From: Cucumis sativus
Lineage: Eukaryota; Streptophyta; Magnoliopsida; Cucurbitales; Cucurbitaceae
Assembly: GCF_000004075.3 (NCBI RefSeq)
Contig: NC_026655.2
Location: 5,704,001 to 5,768,000 of the forward strand
Reading direction: 5' to 3'
DNA length: 64,000 nt
In this document: in pieces, positions 1-12,954 of the stretch
Layout of the letters: every line of letters starts with the position of its first letter
Position numbering within the stretch: the first letter of the stretch is position 1
The notes under the pieces: model-generated
What the model was told of the DNA's origin: nothing
What the model saw: only the letters and a program-made list of their open reading frames with translations
Databases searched by the model: none
Translations under genes and position numbers: made by a program

Positions 1-3000
1 TTAAAAAGAAAACAAAGGAATAAATTTGGTTTCTTCATTCCTCAAGGAACATAGGGGAACAACCCAACCAATTCCAACTTGATTGGTTTGATCAAATACA
101 CTTTTTTTTTTCATCCTTGTCCTAAAATATTTAGATTATACTTTCGCTCAAAGTGAAAGTGGCGCAGTTGAAATCTCATGTTGATTGATGAAGAAAAGAA
201 AGAATCGTTAAAGAATATCTTCATTTTATATGTGGAGCATATGTCTAAAGTGGACAATATATTAAGGATACGTGAGGGATTGATCACTTGTACTTAACTT
301 TGTTCTGTTATCAATATTATCATCATAACAAATAGATAACTATATATGCACTATAGATCTGAGTCCAACGAATTCACATTGTCTGCCCTTAAATTCAAAT
401 TTACTCATCCAAGTGCCATGAGTATTGAAAGTAATTGTCTCCCAAAATATAACAAATCATCTTTCTTCCAAGAACAGCACTTCGTCTAGAAGATCAACGA
501 ACGAAACCTTGTGAATTTATCGAACGTTAAATTGTGGATATGGAGAGAAAATCTTTTCTAGAAGACAATTATGATTGTAGATATGACTATGCCTTCAACC
601 AAATAGGAAACGTGACCTTATTTATAGACTTATTTGTGATTATTCGAAAAGTAATGTCATTTTCTATGATTTAGTTATTAATTTTTTTTATGAAGGTATG
701 CATCCATTCATGAAAAAATACAAACAATAACTAAGCAACTCTTCCTCAAATTTCAAAACTATAAAATTATACAACTTTGCTATTATCAAACAAAGTGATT
801 TGTTTGCTTGAGTGGTCATCCACATTGCTTGTGTAGGCAGCTTGTATGCCCCTTGTAGATCGCTAGCTTGAGTCTAAAGTGGATGCAGTGAAAAATAATA
901 TAAAATCATCTATATGTATGAACAACTCATATCTCTCTCTTGTCATAAAATCTTTGGATCCATATTTTGATCTCTAATATATATATAAAATCAACCCATT
1001 AAATATATATATACATCACCTAAAAAATCTAGTCAACATATTTTAATTTCTCTACCAACTCTTTTGTTATATATATCAATTAACAATGTCAACTACATAG
1101 AATATTAAAAACCATAGAGAAATCAACACTTCAAACTTGATGAATATATAATTCAAGCAAACATGTTGCGTATGGAATCCAAAAAAATATATACATATAA
1201 GGAAACAAAATTAGAATAAGAAAGAAGAAACAAAGAGATGATTAAGAAGAAGGTCCTTTTAATCATTTGAGGGTTAGAAAAAAAAATGATAGAAAAATGG
1301 TGGAATGATTTGAGGGCACGTGGTGAAGGGTTTTAGTTGGCGGGGTAATTATATCATCCACGTTAATATTGGAAGATCTGTAAACACATAAGTTAAGAGT
1401 TAATGATTTGGTTTACTTGAAAGTTTAAAACATTAAATATAGTTAATGAATAAATTAATACATAGGGTATAGTTATAGATAGGTATTACCGGGAGGTGTG
1501 ACAATTGCTGAATTTTACTTTAATCAATTTGTGTCGGGCAATGAGAGCAAAGCTCGAGATGAAAGTCAAATCTCCTTTAGTCTTCCTTTTACACTTCAAT
1601 TTCAAAATATGTCTATTTTATCTTAGACCATTCGTTTTTAATATCGTTACTCTAAGTACGTCGTTCTTAAACAAACCCTCCTTACTGTTAGAGATCATGA
1701 TTGGATCGAACAAATTTTTATAAGATAGATGAGTTATTGTTACTTTTGTTATCAATTTATTTCGTGTTATCTAATAGAATTTGATTCATCTCATAACTAT
1801 ACGAGTTAATTAATTTTATGTCTAATGAGAACTTGAATTTTTCAATTTCATATTGAGTGCATTTAGGAGTGATCATTGATATGTCGGAGTCGACTTTTTC
1901 GAATAGACCATGGTTGGTTTAGTAAAATGTTAGACTGACCTCAACATCGATAAGTAAGGGTTGATCAGTCGATCGATTTTTGTTGGGTTAGTCGGTCAGA
2001 TCAGTTTAATATTTTTTAAAAAATTATTTGAAATTTTTTGAAGATGACTTCTCTCGTTTTTCGACCGAACGACTTTGATTTGGTTGGTCGGTATGATTTT
2101 TTAATCTATCATGCTTACCCTTAATTAAATTCGTGATTTCGTTTTAGTAAATTCAAGTATATTTGAAATTGGTATGATTTGGTTATAGTGAGTAAAGTTG
2201 ACATATCGTTTAAATTCTATATTGATATTTTAGATTAAAGTTACTGTAAATAATGAATTAAAATATTTATGCTTCAAATTGAAAATAAACTTTACGTTAT
2301 CTCATTTATTTATTAATTTGATAAAAGTTAAATACAAAATTTAATAAAAATTGAAAAGTAAATAAACGTGAAAGGAAGAATATTATTGTTACTTTTTATA
2401 AAAAAAATGAAAAATTAAAAGCTGGTGTGAAATCATATTCTAATAAAAGATCAAGTCTCGAAGTGATTTGAGATATATTAACATATAATCGATTTATCAA
2501 AGGGTTAACTTTTTACTCTCAAACACGAACTTAATTTGAATGTAAAATTTTGTTTATCTTATATTTATTTAAAAATAATTTAAGTCTATTTAAAAATATA
2601 TATATGTAATGATTTAGAAACATCCTATTCATCATAAATATTATTTAATACCTTGTGAATTGAGTTAGATTAAGTTTGACCATTGAATGTGTTTTTGAAT
2701 TGTTTATATCAACAATTTTTTTAAAAAATAAATAGTAAGCTTTTTATTATTTCTTTTTAAAGAAAACAATTTTTTTTCATAGCATAGTATGTCTCTAAAT
2801 ATCTACAAAATTTAATTGGTAAAACATAAGAAAAAGTGCTTTTAAGATATTAAAAAAATCGAGCATGTTATTTCACAATCATGAGTAATGATACTCGTAA
2901 CGTTATACAATGCTTTTCTAAATAAAAAATATAACAATACATAATCAATAGTATCCCATCACACACACAAGCTTCCATACATCTATTTTTTGATTTATTA

Positions 3001-3094
3001 ATATCATAAAGTTTCACAAATACAAAATATTTCAAAAACTATTTATAGAAATGAAGAAAAAAAATAAAATACCGAGACAGTAATACTCATTTAT

Positions 3095-3300
3095 CAACTT
3101 TTATCACTGACAGACCTGTATCAATTTCTAACTTTGATTCATAATAGACTTTTATCATTTTCTATCATCAATACGTAATGATAAATCACTTCAATCAGCC
3201 TCTATCAATTATGGATATCTATTAGTTTTCTATCACCGATAGACTTGTATCAGTTTTTATTATCGATATACGTTACTTGATTTTTATTAACGTCTATTTA
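3095..3300. repeat. Degenerate short-period tandem-like repeat (TATCA/GATAGACTT family)
   Basis: Variants of a roughly 20-30 base unit recur: a TGATAGACTT-like piece followed by TATCA and TTTTTATCA or TTTCTATCA. Examples lie near 3108-3125, 3145-3165, 3195-3210 and 3235-3265. The units are diverged and spacing is uneven, so this looks like an old, decayed minisatellite or part of a dispersed element. From memory, repeats of this wording are frequent in cucurbit noncoding DNA; that is recollection, not a search result. Confidence 0.45.
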
Positions 3301-4600
3301 AATAATAAAGAATGTGGAAATTTTTAATATAACTCATGGATAATTATTTAATTCATTCATCTATATTTATTATTATTGTTGTTATTATTATTATTGACTA
3401 CTTATAGTTTGAAATGGTTGTGGTAGCTAATTATTGTTTGATGGACAAGCATAGCTTTATGTTATGTTCTATAATTTTTATTTAGAATTAGATGTTTCAT
3501 GCAAACTTGCAAGTGGATGACTTTTATAATGAAATATTGTACTTGTTCTATGTATAGTTTTATTGTATTGTTCTGTTGGAATGACGAATTTTAATTTTAC
3601 TAAAAGAATTTTGGAAAAGAGAGTGTTTGATAAACAATCTTAAAAGTTTTGGTAAATTATAAATTATAAAAATCGATGGTTGCAATTATAGTCCTGAACT
3701 TTCAAAATTTAAAATTAAGTAATCAAGTTTATTAAAATTTAAAATTGAACTCTCAAATTTACATAATTGTATAAATTATATTGATTACATAAATTTGATC
3801 ATAATTCAATTGTTATCATTTATTGGTTCAGTTTTTATAACTAATGTAAGTTCGGGAGTCAAATTTTAACCGTTTGAGAAATTTGAAGGTCCAATTGTTG
3901 TTTCCAGAGTGAACAAATGTTTGTTTACATTCTATAGGTGTGGTTTCTGCAATTTTTCCTTCAGTGTTCAACTAAAATATTTAATTTAAATATTTGAAAT
4001 TATCGTAAAGAAATCGTGAAACAAATATTTGTTTACATGCTAAAAAATATATCTCATTAGACCATTAGAATATAAAAACATAAGGGTCCTCCTTACACAT
4101 AGAAGAGCCGTAATTCAAAAAAGCAGTTTTCTAAAAATATAGTATTGATCATCTTTCACTGAAAAAGTATGAACTATGCATATCTAAAAGCGAATAAATG
4201 CAAATCATTCTTGTAAGACAATGAGCAAACTTATTGCATAAATGGCAACATAAGTAAACGTCACATAACCAAAAGCTTGCTCGATAGATCCTTAGTTTTA
4301 CCAGCAACAATACTAACCTTTGTAAGATCTATGGTGTCATCATTAATTAGGTTGCAAAAAGTGAGAGTGAACAAAACAAGTACGAAAACACTCTCTACAA
4401 AATTCACCTTCATAGACAAACTGGCAATCATGTGATTGGTTTCTTTAATATGATCTTCTCAACCCAAACATTCAAGTCTTTTATATTAATTTAAGATTTA
4501 GAGTGATACAATTTTTATTATTTAGGGATATAAATTGATTTTTTTTTTTCTAGGAATAATTTTTTTATAAAGTGGGCTGCCTATTGCATGGCTCAATGAA

Positions 4601-4700
4601 TTACCAATCAGTGAACAAAAAGTCTAGATTTTGGGCCGAAAAACAAATTTAAGTAATTGGGCTTCAAGGTGATATTTGGGCCTCTTCAATCCAGCCCATT
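4601..4700. promoter_or_regulatory. TGGGC-rich module, upstream copy
   Basis: This 100-base stretch contains TTACCAAT, TTTTGGGCC, TAATTGGGCTT, ATATTTGGGCC and CCAGCCCATT in that order. The same words in the same order recur at 5347-5452 just before the UFSP2 gene. TGGGCC/TGGGCT words resemble the site II elements bound by TCP factors in plant promoters. Whether this copy drives anything is unknown. Confidence 0.45.
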
Positions 4701-5346
4701 ATAACAATTTGTGTGCTTTGTAGCAGCCTGTTGGTCACTGACTTTTGGGCTTCATTTTTGGGCATCAGGTCTCTTCGTGGGAAATCAGGGCCCAGGGCCT
4801 GGTTTTAGAGCCCAAAAGAGATGATAAAACTTTTTATAATACTATGTATTCCTTGAATTGACTTGAAATGCTAAATTCTCTTAATCAAAATTGTTTAAAA
4901 TGAACTTCAAAAACTTTTTTAGATGTTTATGAAATACTTTAATTTTTCTTTCTTCTAAAATGAATTATTTTTAAATTAACCTTTGAAAATGTACTCCAAA
5001 CACAACCTAAGCCATGAGCCATGAGTATAATTATTACCATGTAAAAGAATGCACCCATGATAGGCTTTGATCATCGTTGCTTGCTTCTCTTTTAAGTTCT
5101 TCCTTCTTCTTTAATCAACATTCATTTTATTTAAAATTTGAAACCCAACAACTTAGTAGAGTCACTGATAGCGTAAAATCCACAAATTCCAAATTCCAAA
5201 TTTTAATCACTTTTTGTTTAGCAAGGAATCGAGGAACGGAAACACTTTTTGTTTTGTTAAATTGAGGAGTGGAATTGAATTAGTTAAAGCGAGAATCGAA
5301 GATACAAAGGGAGCTGCTTGTAGCTGAATGAACGAGGCCCAGTTCA

Positions 5347-5452
5347 TTACCAATACCAACTCTCGAGCACGAGGTCTACGTTTTGGGCCCAATGATAGAC
5401 AACTAATTGGGTTCCACTTTGCTATTTGGGCTTTCTCAGCCCAGCCCAATTC
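5347..5452 (+). promoter_or_regulatory. Probable UFSP2 promoter module with site II-like elements
   Basis: TTTTGGGCCC, TAATTGGGTT, TATTTGGGCTT and CCAGCCCAAT lie 85-190 bases before the UFSP2 start codon. Clusters of TGGGC(C/T) are typical site II elements of housekeeping plant promoters. The stretch is a diverged duplicate of 4601-4700. No clear TATA box is seen, which fits a housekeeping promoter. Confidence 0.5.
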
Positions 5453-5537
5453 GTGCGGCTTAATGCGTATGCCTTCTGCTTAGTGCAGACGAAGAGCTGA
5501 CCGTTCCCGCTCCAAGAGCTGCAAGCTTGAAGCATCC

Positions 5538-8500
5538 ATGGAGGAAGTCGATGAGCAATGTATCAGAATTTTGCCTCACAAGCTCGTTCTCCAGAAAAAG
5601 GAGCTGGCTCTTCAATGGCTCATCGGATCGCCGTTTCTGTCGCCTCTGACTATTGCTTCCACTCTCAAATGCATCCATCATTTGTCTCCACCCGAATCTA
5701 TCTCGCCTGATTTCACCAAGGAAGCAGGTAAGTACGTTTACGTGAGTTTTGCTAAAATACAGCCCGATTTAGGAGAATTGTTTAGTTGTTCAATCTACTA
5801 TTGATAGGACTGCATTGAACCATTTAGTCTAGAGTGAATTGAGTTTTTCGTTTCTTGAATTAGAATTGAGGAACTTAATCTTTTTTCTTGAGCAGAAGAG
5901 CTTCGGACGTTATTGCTGAAAGGTTTTTATATTGTTGGAGCATTGGTTGTTGGAAATTCCAACGTCGATGAACATGCGAGCCAGGCAATTGATGCGGCGC
6001 GGAAATTGAATCAGATTCTATCTCATGGTGAAAATACAGAGAAGAAGTTATTGATTGGAGCGGTTGCTGATATCAATTCTGCAGATATTCACTTTTTTGT
6101 CTCCCAGTCTGAAAATGACACGAGCTTAGATTCTGTTTCTTCTGTTGTGTACGAAAATAATCCCGAAAAATATATTTGGGAGAGAGGCTGTCTGCTCCGG
6201 TGCGAACTACCGATCAGTATGCCGCTCTATATTCCTCTTGACAGTCCATCAGGTGAACTTAAAAGTGTGGCTTTGTTTAGTTACCATAACCGTTGCATTT
6301 TAGAGTTTAGAGGAATACAATGCTTACAGTTTCTTAGTTTTGGTAATTGTAAAGCCTTGTTAGCTACAAATGCATGAAATGACTGTTATTTTCACGTTAG
6401 ATATGCCAGTTTTTCCAAGTGGACACTCTGGAGTTCTAGTGCACTGGGGCGTAGACAGGAATGTGGTTTAGCTGGATCTTATTAGTAGTTTACACTCTGG
6501 AGTTCTAGTAGTCTAGCTGATGTCCTAAGTTCAGGAACTTTACATATACAAAATGACGTTATGACAGTGGGAGTTTGTTCAAGATTGTCAATTAACTTTC
6601 CTAAATGAAAACTAAAGAAATATTCAGCGTGCAGTGCTTTGTGTGCAAATTATCTGGCATACATTTCTATCAAATACCCTTGTTAGATTGTTTACTCTTT
6701 TTCTAGGTGGGTTGGTGGTTTTTTTAGTTCCCTTGTATTTTTTCATTTTTTTCTAAATGAAAGTTGGTTTTCCATTTCCCTGTCTTGAAATTGTGTTCTT
6801 CATCTCTTTTCTTGCTTTCATTAATAATTTGAAGTGTGATGTGCTAATTATCATTATCTTTCAGATGTTGAAAAGGCGTACGAGCAGGCCACAGAATCTG
6901 TTATTTCCAAGTTGAGAGACCCACAGGCAGTGTATGTAGTGGAACAAGTAAACAAAAATACCTCAGAAGATCCTTGTCCTGTCATTCTACGTGGTTCACA
7001 AATGGATTTCCAAATTAATCTCTCGAAGTTTAGGCATTTGAATGATGCCAGCCAAAATGCTGATGGAATGTCTTTACCGTGTGCAAACTTCTGTTCAAAA
7101 AGCAAAACTGAGTGTACAATGTTTTCTTTACAGGTATTGATTTTTTTTTAGATTTGTATTTCTCTCTCTTCCACCACACCCCTCCCCCCCTACCATTCTG
7201 TATAAATGGACTATTCTATAAGTGTTTTGCTTAGTTTCACCTTAATAAATTAGAATCTAATCTCAGCCCAAGTTTTTCAAAAGTTTTATTCTTAGAATGC
7301 AGATATAATCCAAGTAAGTGTTCTTCTAAATAGCTCGGCAAAGTCTGAAAAATCTAGTGCACCAGTTGTAGAGTACTTTCCAGGTAGTTATTGATGTCAG
7401 TATTTACTTCGTACCTTCTCTCCTCTCCAGCCTTAAGTGATAACGCGCAGATGTTTGTCGTGGTATGGGTGTTGTTACCACTTCTAATGGAAGTTAAATT
7501 TATGTACTTTTAGCTACAGACAAAACCAGGCTTTTGGTTGTCAACTTGAAGACAGAAGTTCTCTGTTATGCTGCCAAATTTCTTCCATTGACTTGTGCTG
7601 TTTCAATGTTGATCATTCCGGGTCTAGTTGACCAGTTAAACTTGATGAAGAATGCAATATTACCCAGCCTTTCAAAGCAACTGCCTCAAGTACAAACCAA
7701 TTTCTACTTTTTTCTTTTCAATATTTTATTTAAACATCCATTTTCCTTCTATTTGCCCTTTTCCTTTTTGCCAAACTCATATTATATTTGCACATTACAT
7801 TGGTTATAAACTTGATAGTTCTTAGGAGCTGAATTATGTCCCTGCATCTGATGTTTAGTACTTTTTTTTTTTTTTTTTTTTACCTTTTTGAAAATAAAAT
7901 TCATATACACGAATGTTTTACTTTCTTCTGTTACCTTAAAGGTTCTTTTGCTTCTGCAGCTAGTGCCATATCATTTTTGCCCTCCTGGATTTTTGCATCC
8001 AATAACTGTTCTCTATGAACTCACTTATGGGGAGACTGAAATGAAGCAAGGTATAAACCACAATGCTTTTGACTAGCTATTGATGTGTATGACCTCTGAT
8101 ATACATTGATATTTGACATCAAATGGTTGAAAACATAAGTTAGACTGATGGTAAATCATCGATTTATGTTTTCAATGTACATGCGGATTAGTTTGTAAGT
8201 ACTCTTTTCTGACCTTTTTTTTTGTAAGGGAACATTTGCTTAATGCTCGGGAAAATGTGATCTTTAATTTATTACAATAAGAATTTGTATTTTCTCTAAA
8301 CTGAAGATTTCTAGCAGTAATTAGGAAGCTTATCATTTTGCAACTGATGTATTCTCCTATTCAAATTGTTGGCATGTGTTCAACTTCAATCATTATGTAA
8401 TTTTTGCCATTTTCCTGACCAGTGGAACTAAGAAAAGCCCTTCACTTAAGATTAGGGTTACCTTTTGATCGTCCTGTGCTAAGAATTGCTAGTGCATTGG

Positions 8501-11138
8501 ATTTCTCTGGTCGGAAGGAGAACTTGCCTCAAAAGGGTAAGAATTATTCAGATGCGCACATAAGGAACAAAGCCGAACTTTTTTCTCAGGACTTTCAATA
8601 CTGAATCTCTCGTTATTTATGGTTTTATCAGGTTCCTTTTTGCTCAAAGATGTTCATATTGGAATTCCAAGCAGCGGTGGTAGGTTGCTAATGATCGCTC
8701 TCAAATATTGACCTTTCTCTTACTCTCTAGACTCTTAGTTAATCAGATACAAATTATGCAGTTTCAGGTGGCCACATGTCTCTGGTTCAGGGGTCATATG
8801 TGTACCATCACTATCTTCAAGAAGGTTTCAATGACTCGGTAGTGAAATGTTCCATTAACCTAGAAGTTACTAATTGTGACTATAGTTGGCAGAGCTTTGG
8901 CAGTCTAAAAGTTATTACTTTGACTATTGCCTGATGTGACTAACAATTATTGCTTGTGCTATAGGGCTGGGGTTGTGCTTACCGGTCTTTGCAAACTATC
9001 ATTTCATGGTTCAGACTCCAACATTATACATCCATAGATGTTCCTTCACATAGGTATGAATTAGCTTCACCCTTTCCCCTCCCTCCCCCCACCACACACA
9101 CTAACGCAACTACCATAGGGGAAACCATTACAGCTTATGCCCATAACCTTAACTCAATTCAACTACAACTTTTTTCTTCATTAAATGTTCTCTGGCTGCT
9201 CCCTATTCAAAGCTCCAAAAGTTTCAATTGGTGCATTTGGCCGTAAATGGTTTTCCTTTCCTCGAAAACAGAACTTTCACACAAAGATTACATGTTTAGA
9301 TTTGGTTGTTACCAACCCAGATATCTTAGTGTCCAGCACAGGTTGAATGTACCAAATAATTTATATTTTATCACTAGCCATCCTGGTGGTAGGAACGTGG
9401 AAGATAGGCGGTATAAAATTTTATCTCTTATTCTATAAAATTTCTCGGTCTAATTTGGCCTCAATCCTATGGTAGGAACATGGAAGATAGGTGGTACAAA
9501 ATCCACTGTGTTGAATTTTCTTTGGCTGTGTAAATATCTTCCATATAGCAATTTCAATATGAAAAATTTCACCTACTCTTCATTTAATGCCTCATGAAAA
9601 ATGGTCATCAACAACTGAGGCCGCAGCAGAGTTGAGAGAGGAGAGGTTTGCTTGGAAACCTTCCTGACAAGTGAAGTATAAAACTAGAATCATCCTTGTT
9701 CATCAAGTTAGTGCTGTCAAGGCAGGAACAGCAACTTGGTTTTCATCTCAACTTATCCTTTCCGTAACCTGGTCACATTCTGGATTCTTATTTGTCTTTT
9801 CCTAAGTGTATTTGCTTCCATCTTCTGGTTTTAGTTTGAATAGTTAAACAGTTGGTTAATTTCGTATAACAATCGTCCTCCAAGGATTTCTCATACTCTC
9901 ACATTTCTATTTCTGGTAAAACATCTCATAGGCTCTGTTTCTTATTACAAATTACTCTGTAATAACATTATGCTGCAGTCTAGCTTTTAGCTGAAATCTG
10001 CAAGTCAAAACTAATAGGAAGGTATGAAAAGATTTGTCGTTGCCCCCTGCCCTTAATCCCTCTCATTTTCCTCACAGTTCCTCTTGCTTTCCCATTTATG
10101 AAAATTCAAAATTTGGCATGCGAGAAGCATCATGCATATAATTCACTCACTAACTCGTTTATTTAAGAAATATATTCTTCTCCAGCCTTTCCAAATTCAC
10201 CATAGAATTACTACTCTAAATGAACTTTGAACAATCGAACCCCTTCTTTCTCCATCATATACAGTTCCATTTATTTGGAAAATGAAATAAACTATTTTCC
10301 TTCCTGAAACAATAGCTGTTTGGTTGAAATTGCAAGTACTTTCTATAGCTATTATCTGTAGTTTGAGTATAAGAATATTTGAGATTTTTGGATAATCAGT
10401 TCACCCATTTTTAGGCAAATACAAGAAGCACTAGTGGAGATCGGTGACAAGGATGATTCATTTATTGGTTCACGTGAATGGATTGGTGCCATCGAATTGA
10501 GCTTTGTTTTAGACAAACTGCTCGGTGTAAGTTCTTACTTTTGGTTATGAAAACATTGTTATGTAAAACTTCTGTATTATAACTTTTGTGAAAGCAGGAA
10601 TTTTAGTAGAAGTTACAACCCCTCATGCCTTCCAAGTATAGAAAAATGATAATAATAGATTATCTTACACAATAATAATTGTTTAAAAGTAAAGAAAAGA
10701 TCTGTGTGGTTTCTATAGGTGAGTTGCAAAATCATAAATGTCAGATCTGGGGCTGAGCTTCCTGAAAAATGTAGAGAATTGGCTGCACATTTCGAGAATC
10801 AAGGAACTCCTATAATGATTGGTGAGTTCTTCACAATTTTCTTTCTTAATCTTTATAAATTGGTTAGGTAAATTTGGAATTTCCCCTTAAATTGTCAATT
10901 AAATACAGGAGGTGGTGTTCTTGCATACACTCTGTTGGGAGTTGATTACAATGAAGCAAGTGGAGATTGTGGGTTTTTAATATTGGATCCTCATTATACT
11001 GGAAGTGATGAAGTGAAGAAAATTGTAAGTGGTGGTTGGTGTGGATGGAAAAAAGCCGTTGATAGCAAAGGGAAGAATTTCTTCTTACATGATAAGTTTT
11101 ATAACCTTCTCCTTCCACAGAGGCCAAATATGGTTTAA
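5538..11138 (+). CDS. UFSP2: UFM1-specific protease, UFSP2 type (peptidase family C78)
   Basis: This cysteine protease matures the ubiquitin-like modifier UFM1 and removes it from conjugates, a pathway tied to the endoplasmic reticulum and ribosome quality control. Thirteen coding exons fit in phase: 5538-5727, 5896-6252, 6865-7133, 7296-7383, 7514-7689, 7960-8050, 8423-8536, 8632-8679, 8762-8838, 8965-9053, 10415-10526, 10719-10821, 10909-11138. The product is about 647 residues, close to the Arabidopsis homologue as I recall it (At3g48380). The catalytic cysteine sits in [12 protein letters not shown] at about Cys474, and the Asp-His pair in ILDPHYTG at about Asp598 and His600, so the protease looks active. 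The N-terminal half is the plant UFSP2 extension. The start is the first ATG of the open frame. The tenth intron (9054-10414) is the longest. Confidence 0.93.
6703..6771 (+). repeat. Dispersed retroelement-like 3'-end repeat, copy 1
   Basis: Within the second UFSP2 intron lies AGGTGGGTTGGTGG, then CCCTTGTATTTTTTC and CTAAATGAAAGTTGG. The same wording appears near 16658-16710 and 23990-24063. Wording and layout resemble the 3' ends of plant non-LTR retrotransposons. The assignment is inference. Confidence 0.4.
9388..9502. repeat. Short direct repeat in UFSP2 intron 10
   Basis: A 32-base word beginning GGTAGGAAC occurs at 9388-9419 and again at 9471-9502, starts 83 bases apart. The copies differ at three positions by my reading, all transitions. 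It lies inside a 1.36 kb intron and does not touch an exon. Confidence 0.6.
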
Positions 11139-12306
11139 TCTATATGCTTTTTTTTTTTAAATATAACATAGAACAGAGGAGCAATAGATCTTATTTGTTG
11201 TATTTAATGTGTGATATTATCCATTTCCTAAGGATCTCATGACATATTGACATCAAAATATAATAAGCATCCAAAAATCGCGAAGTTAGGCCTAAGTTGC
11301 AAAATAACACTTCTATTAGCTCGAGCAGACAGATGCTATGTTTTTTTCGTTCCTTTAGGGATAACATGTATATTGTATGGTTGCCTGAGCATTATTATAT
11401 GATGATATACTTTTTCATGTGGTAAAATTTCAAGAATCATTGGAATCCTTCTTTTTTCTTTGAGATGTCAAAGGTTGCTAATGACATTCTTTCGGTTGCT
11501 CCTCAGCTAATGTTTTGAGGTTTTTCTTTTGTTAAAGGGCTTGTAAACAGATTGCTTATGGACTTGCGATAGAAGGAGCTTGAGAGGTCTCACTTCCTTC
11601 CTAATATACTCATCTCTAAAAAACAATTTTCTTCAAATAGGAAGTTTCGTCTTTAAACCTCGCTAACATTTCCTAGGTTTTCATTGTTCTCAATTAGGAA
11701 CTTCTGGTTAACCTTCTTAATGCATTTGATACTCTGAAATGTTTTTGTTTACCATGATAAACTTTTGTAAAAAAGGGTCAAGAATTATACCTTTTAAATA
11801 AATAAATGACCATTCAAGAGTTTTTTTTCTTCTTCTTTGAAATGCTTACGAATATGTTTGATGAACTTTGTATATTTTGTAAATAGTTTTGATATTTTGC
11901 TATTTAAAAAAATGTTCTTTTTCTTTAATAATTTAAATATTATTTAGTCTATGAATTTGTCCAATATTTTCAAATGTAATTTTAGTTCTTAAATTTTTAA
12001 TAAATGTAGATTAATCTTTAGCTAATATTCTTTTAGTAATTTTTCCATTTCTTTTTCAGTTTAAAAATATATTCTATTTTTTAAATTATTATTTAATTTT
12101 AATTCAACACTACCATATTAAAATATTTACAAAATATAGTAAAATTTTAGATTATATAATTATATATAAGATTTGTACATTAAAATGAAATTCAATGTAG
12201 AGTGACCGGTATTTAGACACATATATATATATTTAAATAATTTAACCTTCTAAAAAGATTGAATCTTGAAAATTAAAAAAAGAAACAAGAAGAAAAATAA
12301 TTCCCT
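11139..12306. other. Intergenic region after UFSP2
   Basis: Holds the UFSP2 3' untranslated region and AT-rich spacer with many poly-A/T runs. Around 11900-12180 a very AT-rich stretch includes ATTTACAAAATATAGTAAAA, which reminds me of a common cucurbit dispersed repeat. No gene is supported. Confidence 0.6.
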
Positions 12307-12545
12307 TCTATTCGGCTTTCCCTACTATTGGGCTCACTAGTTCAGCTTTGGCTACATGTGGTATCGATAGCGCGATAAGCCATCTCCGATTGCGCTTGTA
12401 CACCAACACCATCTCACATTCCCATTTCTTTACATTGGCAAGGCCAATATGAAGCAAAACACTTCCAATTCTTGTTCATTATTTCAATCCAATGCCCAGA
12501 GGCTCTCCTGCTGCTTATGTGCAGCATCTCAGAAACCCCACCTAT
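12307..12545 (+). pseudogene. Broken 5' copy of the PPR gene (leader plus first ~49 codons)
   Basis: 12307-12380 matches 12955-13028 in the leader of the intact PPR gene, and about 12381-12540 matches 13121-13273, the start of its coding region. The copy lacks roughly 93 leader bases. Its start codon is changed: the position equivalent to CCCATGGCG reads CCGATTGCG. After that the frame stays open for about 49 codons with mostly conservative changes, then hits TAA just after similarity ends. Only the gene start is present, with no PPR motifs, so a functional protein is unlikely. Confidence 0.85.
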
Positions 12546-12954
12546 AAAAATTTAGATAATTGTTTTAGTTTGGTTTAATTTGATTTAATTTATTGAAGGT
12601 TATTTTGATTTAATTTAATAAATTTATTTTGTTGGGTGTTTATTTAATTTAAAATTGAAGAACGAAAATTTTGTTAAATAGTTTTAAGTGTTTATTTATA
12701 TGTGTCGATATAAATATATAATTATATAGAAAAATGATTGTGAAATATAATTAAACCCCATCATCTCCTTCTTCCTTCGTGAAACCTACTCGCCGCCGTT
12801 CAACCTCCATCTCCGTCCGCCATTCGTTCCGACGCCGTCCACCGCTCGCCGCCGCTTCCTCTCAGTTGAAGCCGAATATCTCCGTCCGGTAGAGTCCGAG
12901 CCGCATCTCCGTTGAAGCCGAGGCGTTCCGCCAAGCCGTGTCCTCCGTTCGTGC
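12546..12954. other. Spacer between the two PPR 5' copies, with a GC-rich half
   Basis: The left part (to about 12760) is AT-rich with repeated TTTAATTTGATTTAATTT-like words. From about 12770 to 12955 composition switches sharply to GC-rich, with repeated CGCCGCC, CATCTCCGT and GAAGCCGA words. No open frame with family resemblance is seen. It may be an inserted retroelement piece or captured leader sequence; neither is shown. It separates the broken from the intact copy of the PPR leader. Confidence 0.5.

Larger units (their letters stand above)
1..5537. other. AT-rich intergenic region
   Basis: No coding gene is supported here. Open frames are short, low in complexity and resemble no family I know. 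The DNA is AT-rich with scattered poly-A/T and TTA/ATT runs (for example about 3360-3400). Around 1860-2110 there are several GGTCGG/GATCGA-type near-repeats, and around 3660-3900 a stretch resembling the degenerate dispersed repeats common in plant intergenic DNA. The right end carries the TGGGC-rich modules listed separately. No LTR pair, terminal inverted repeat or target-site duplication was recognised by eye. Confidence 0.6.

Noticed and set aside
1860-2110. GGTCGG/GATCGA-rich stretch as a coding or regulatory element
   Set aside because: Near-repeats are short and irregular and frames are broken; I could not support more than degenerate repeat DNA.
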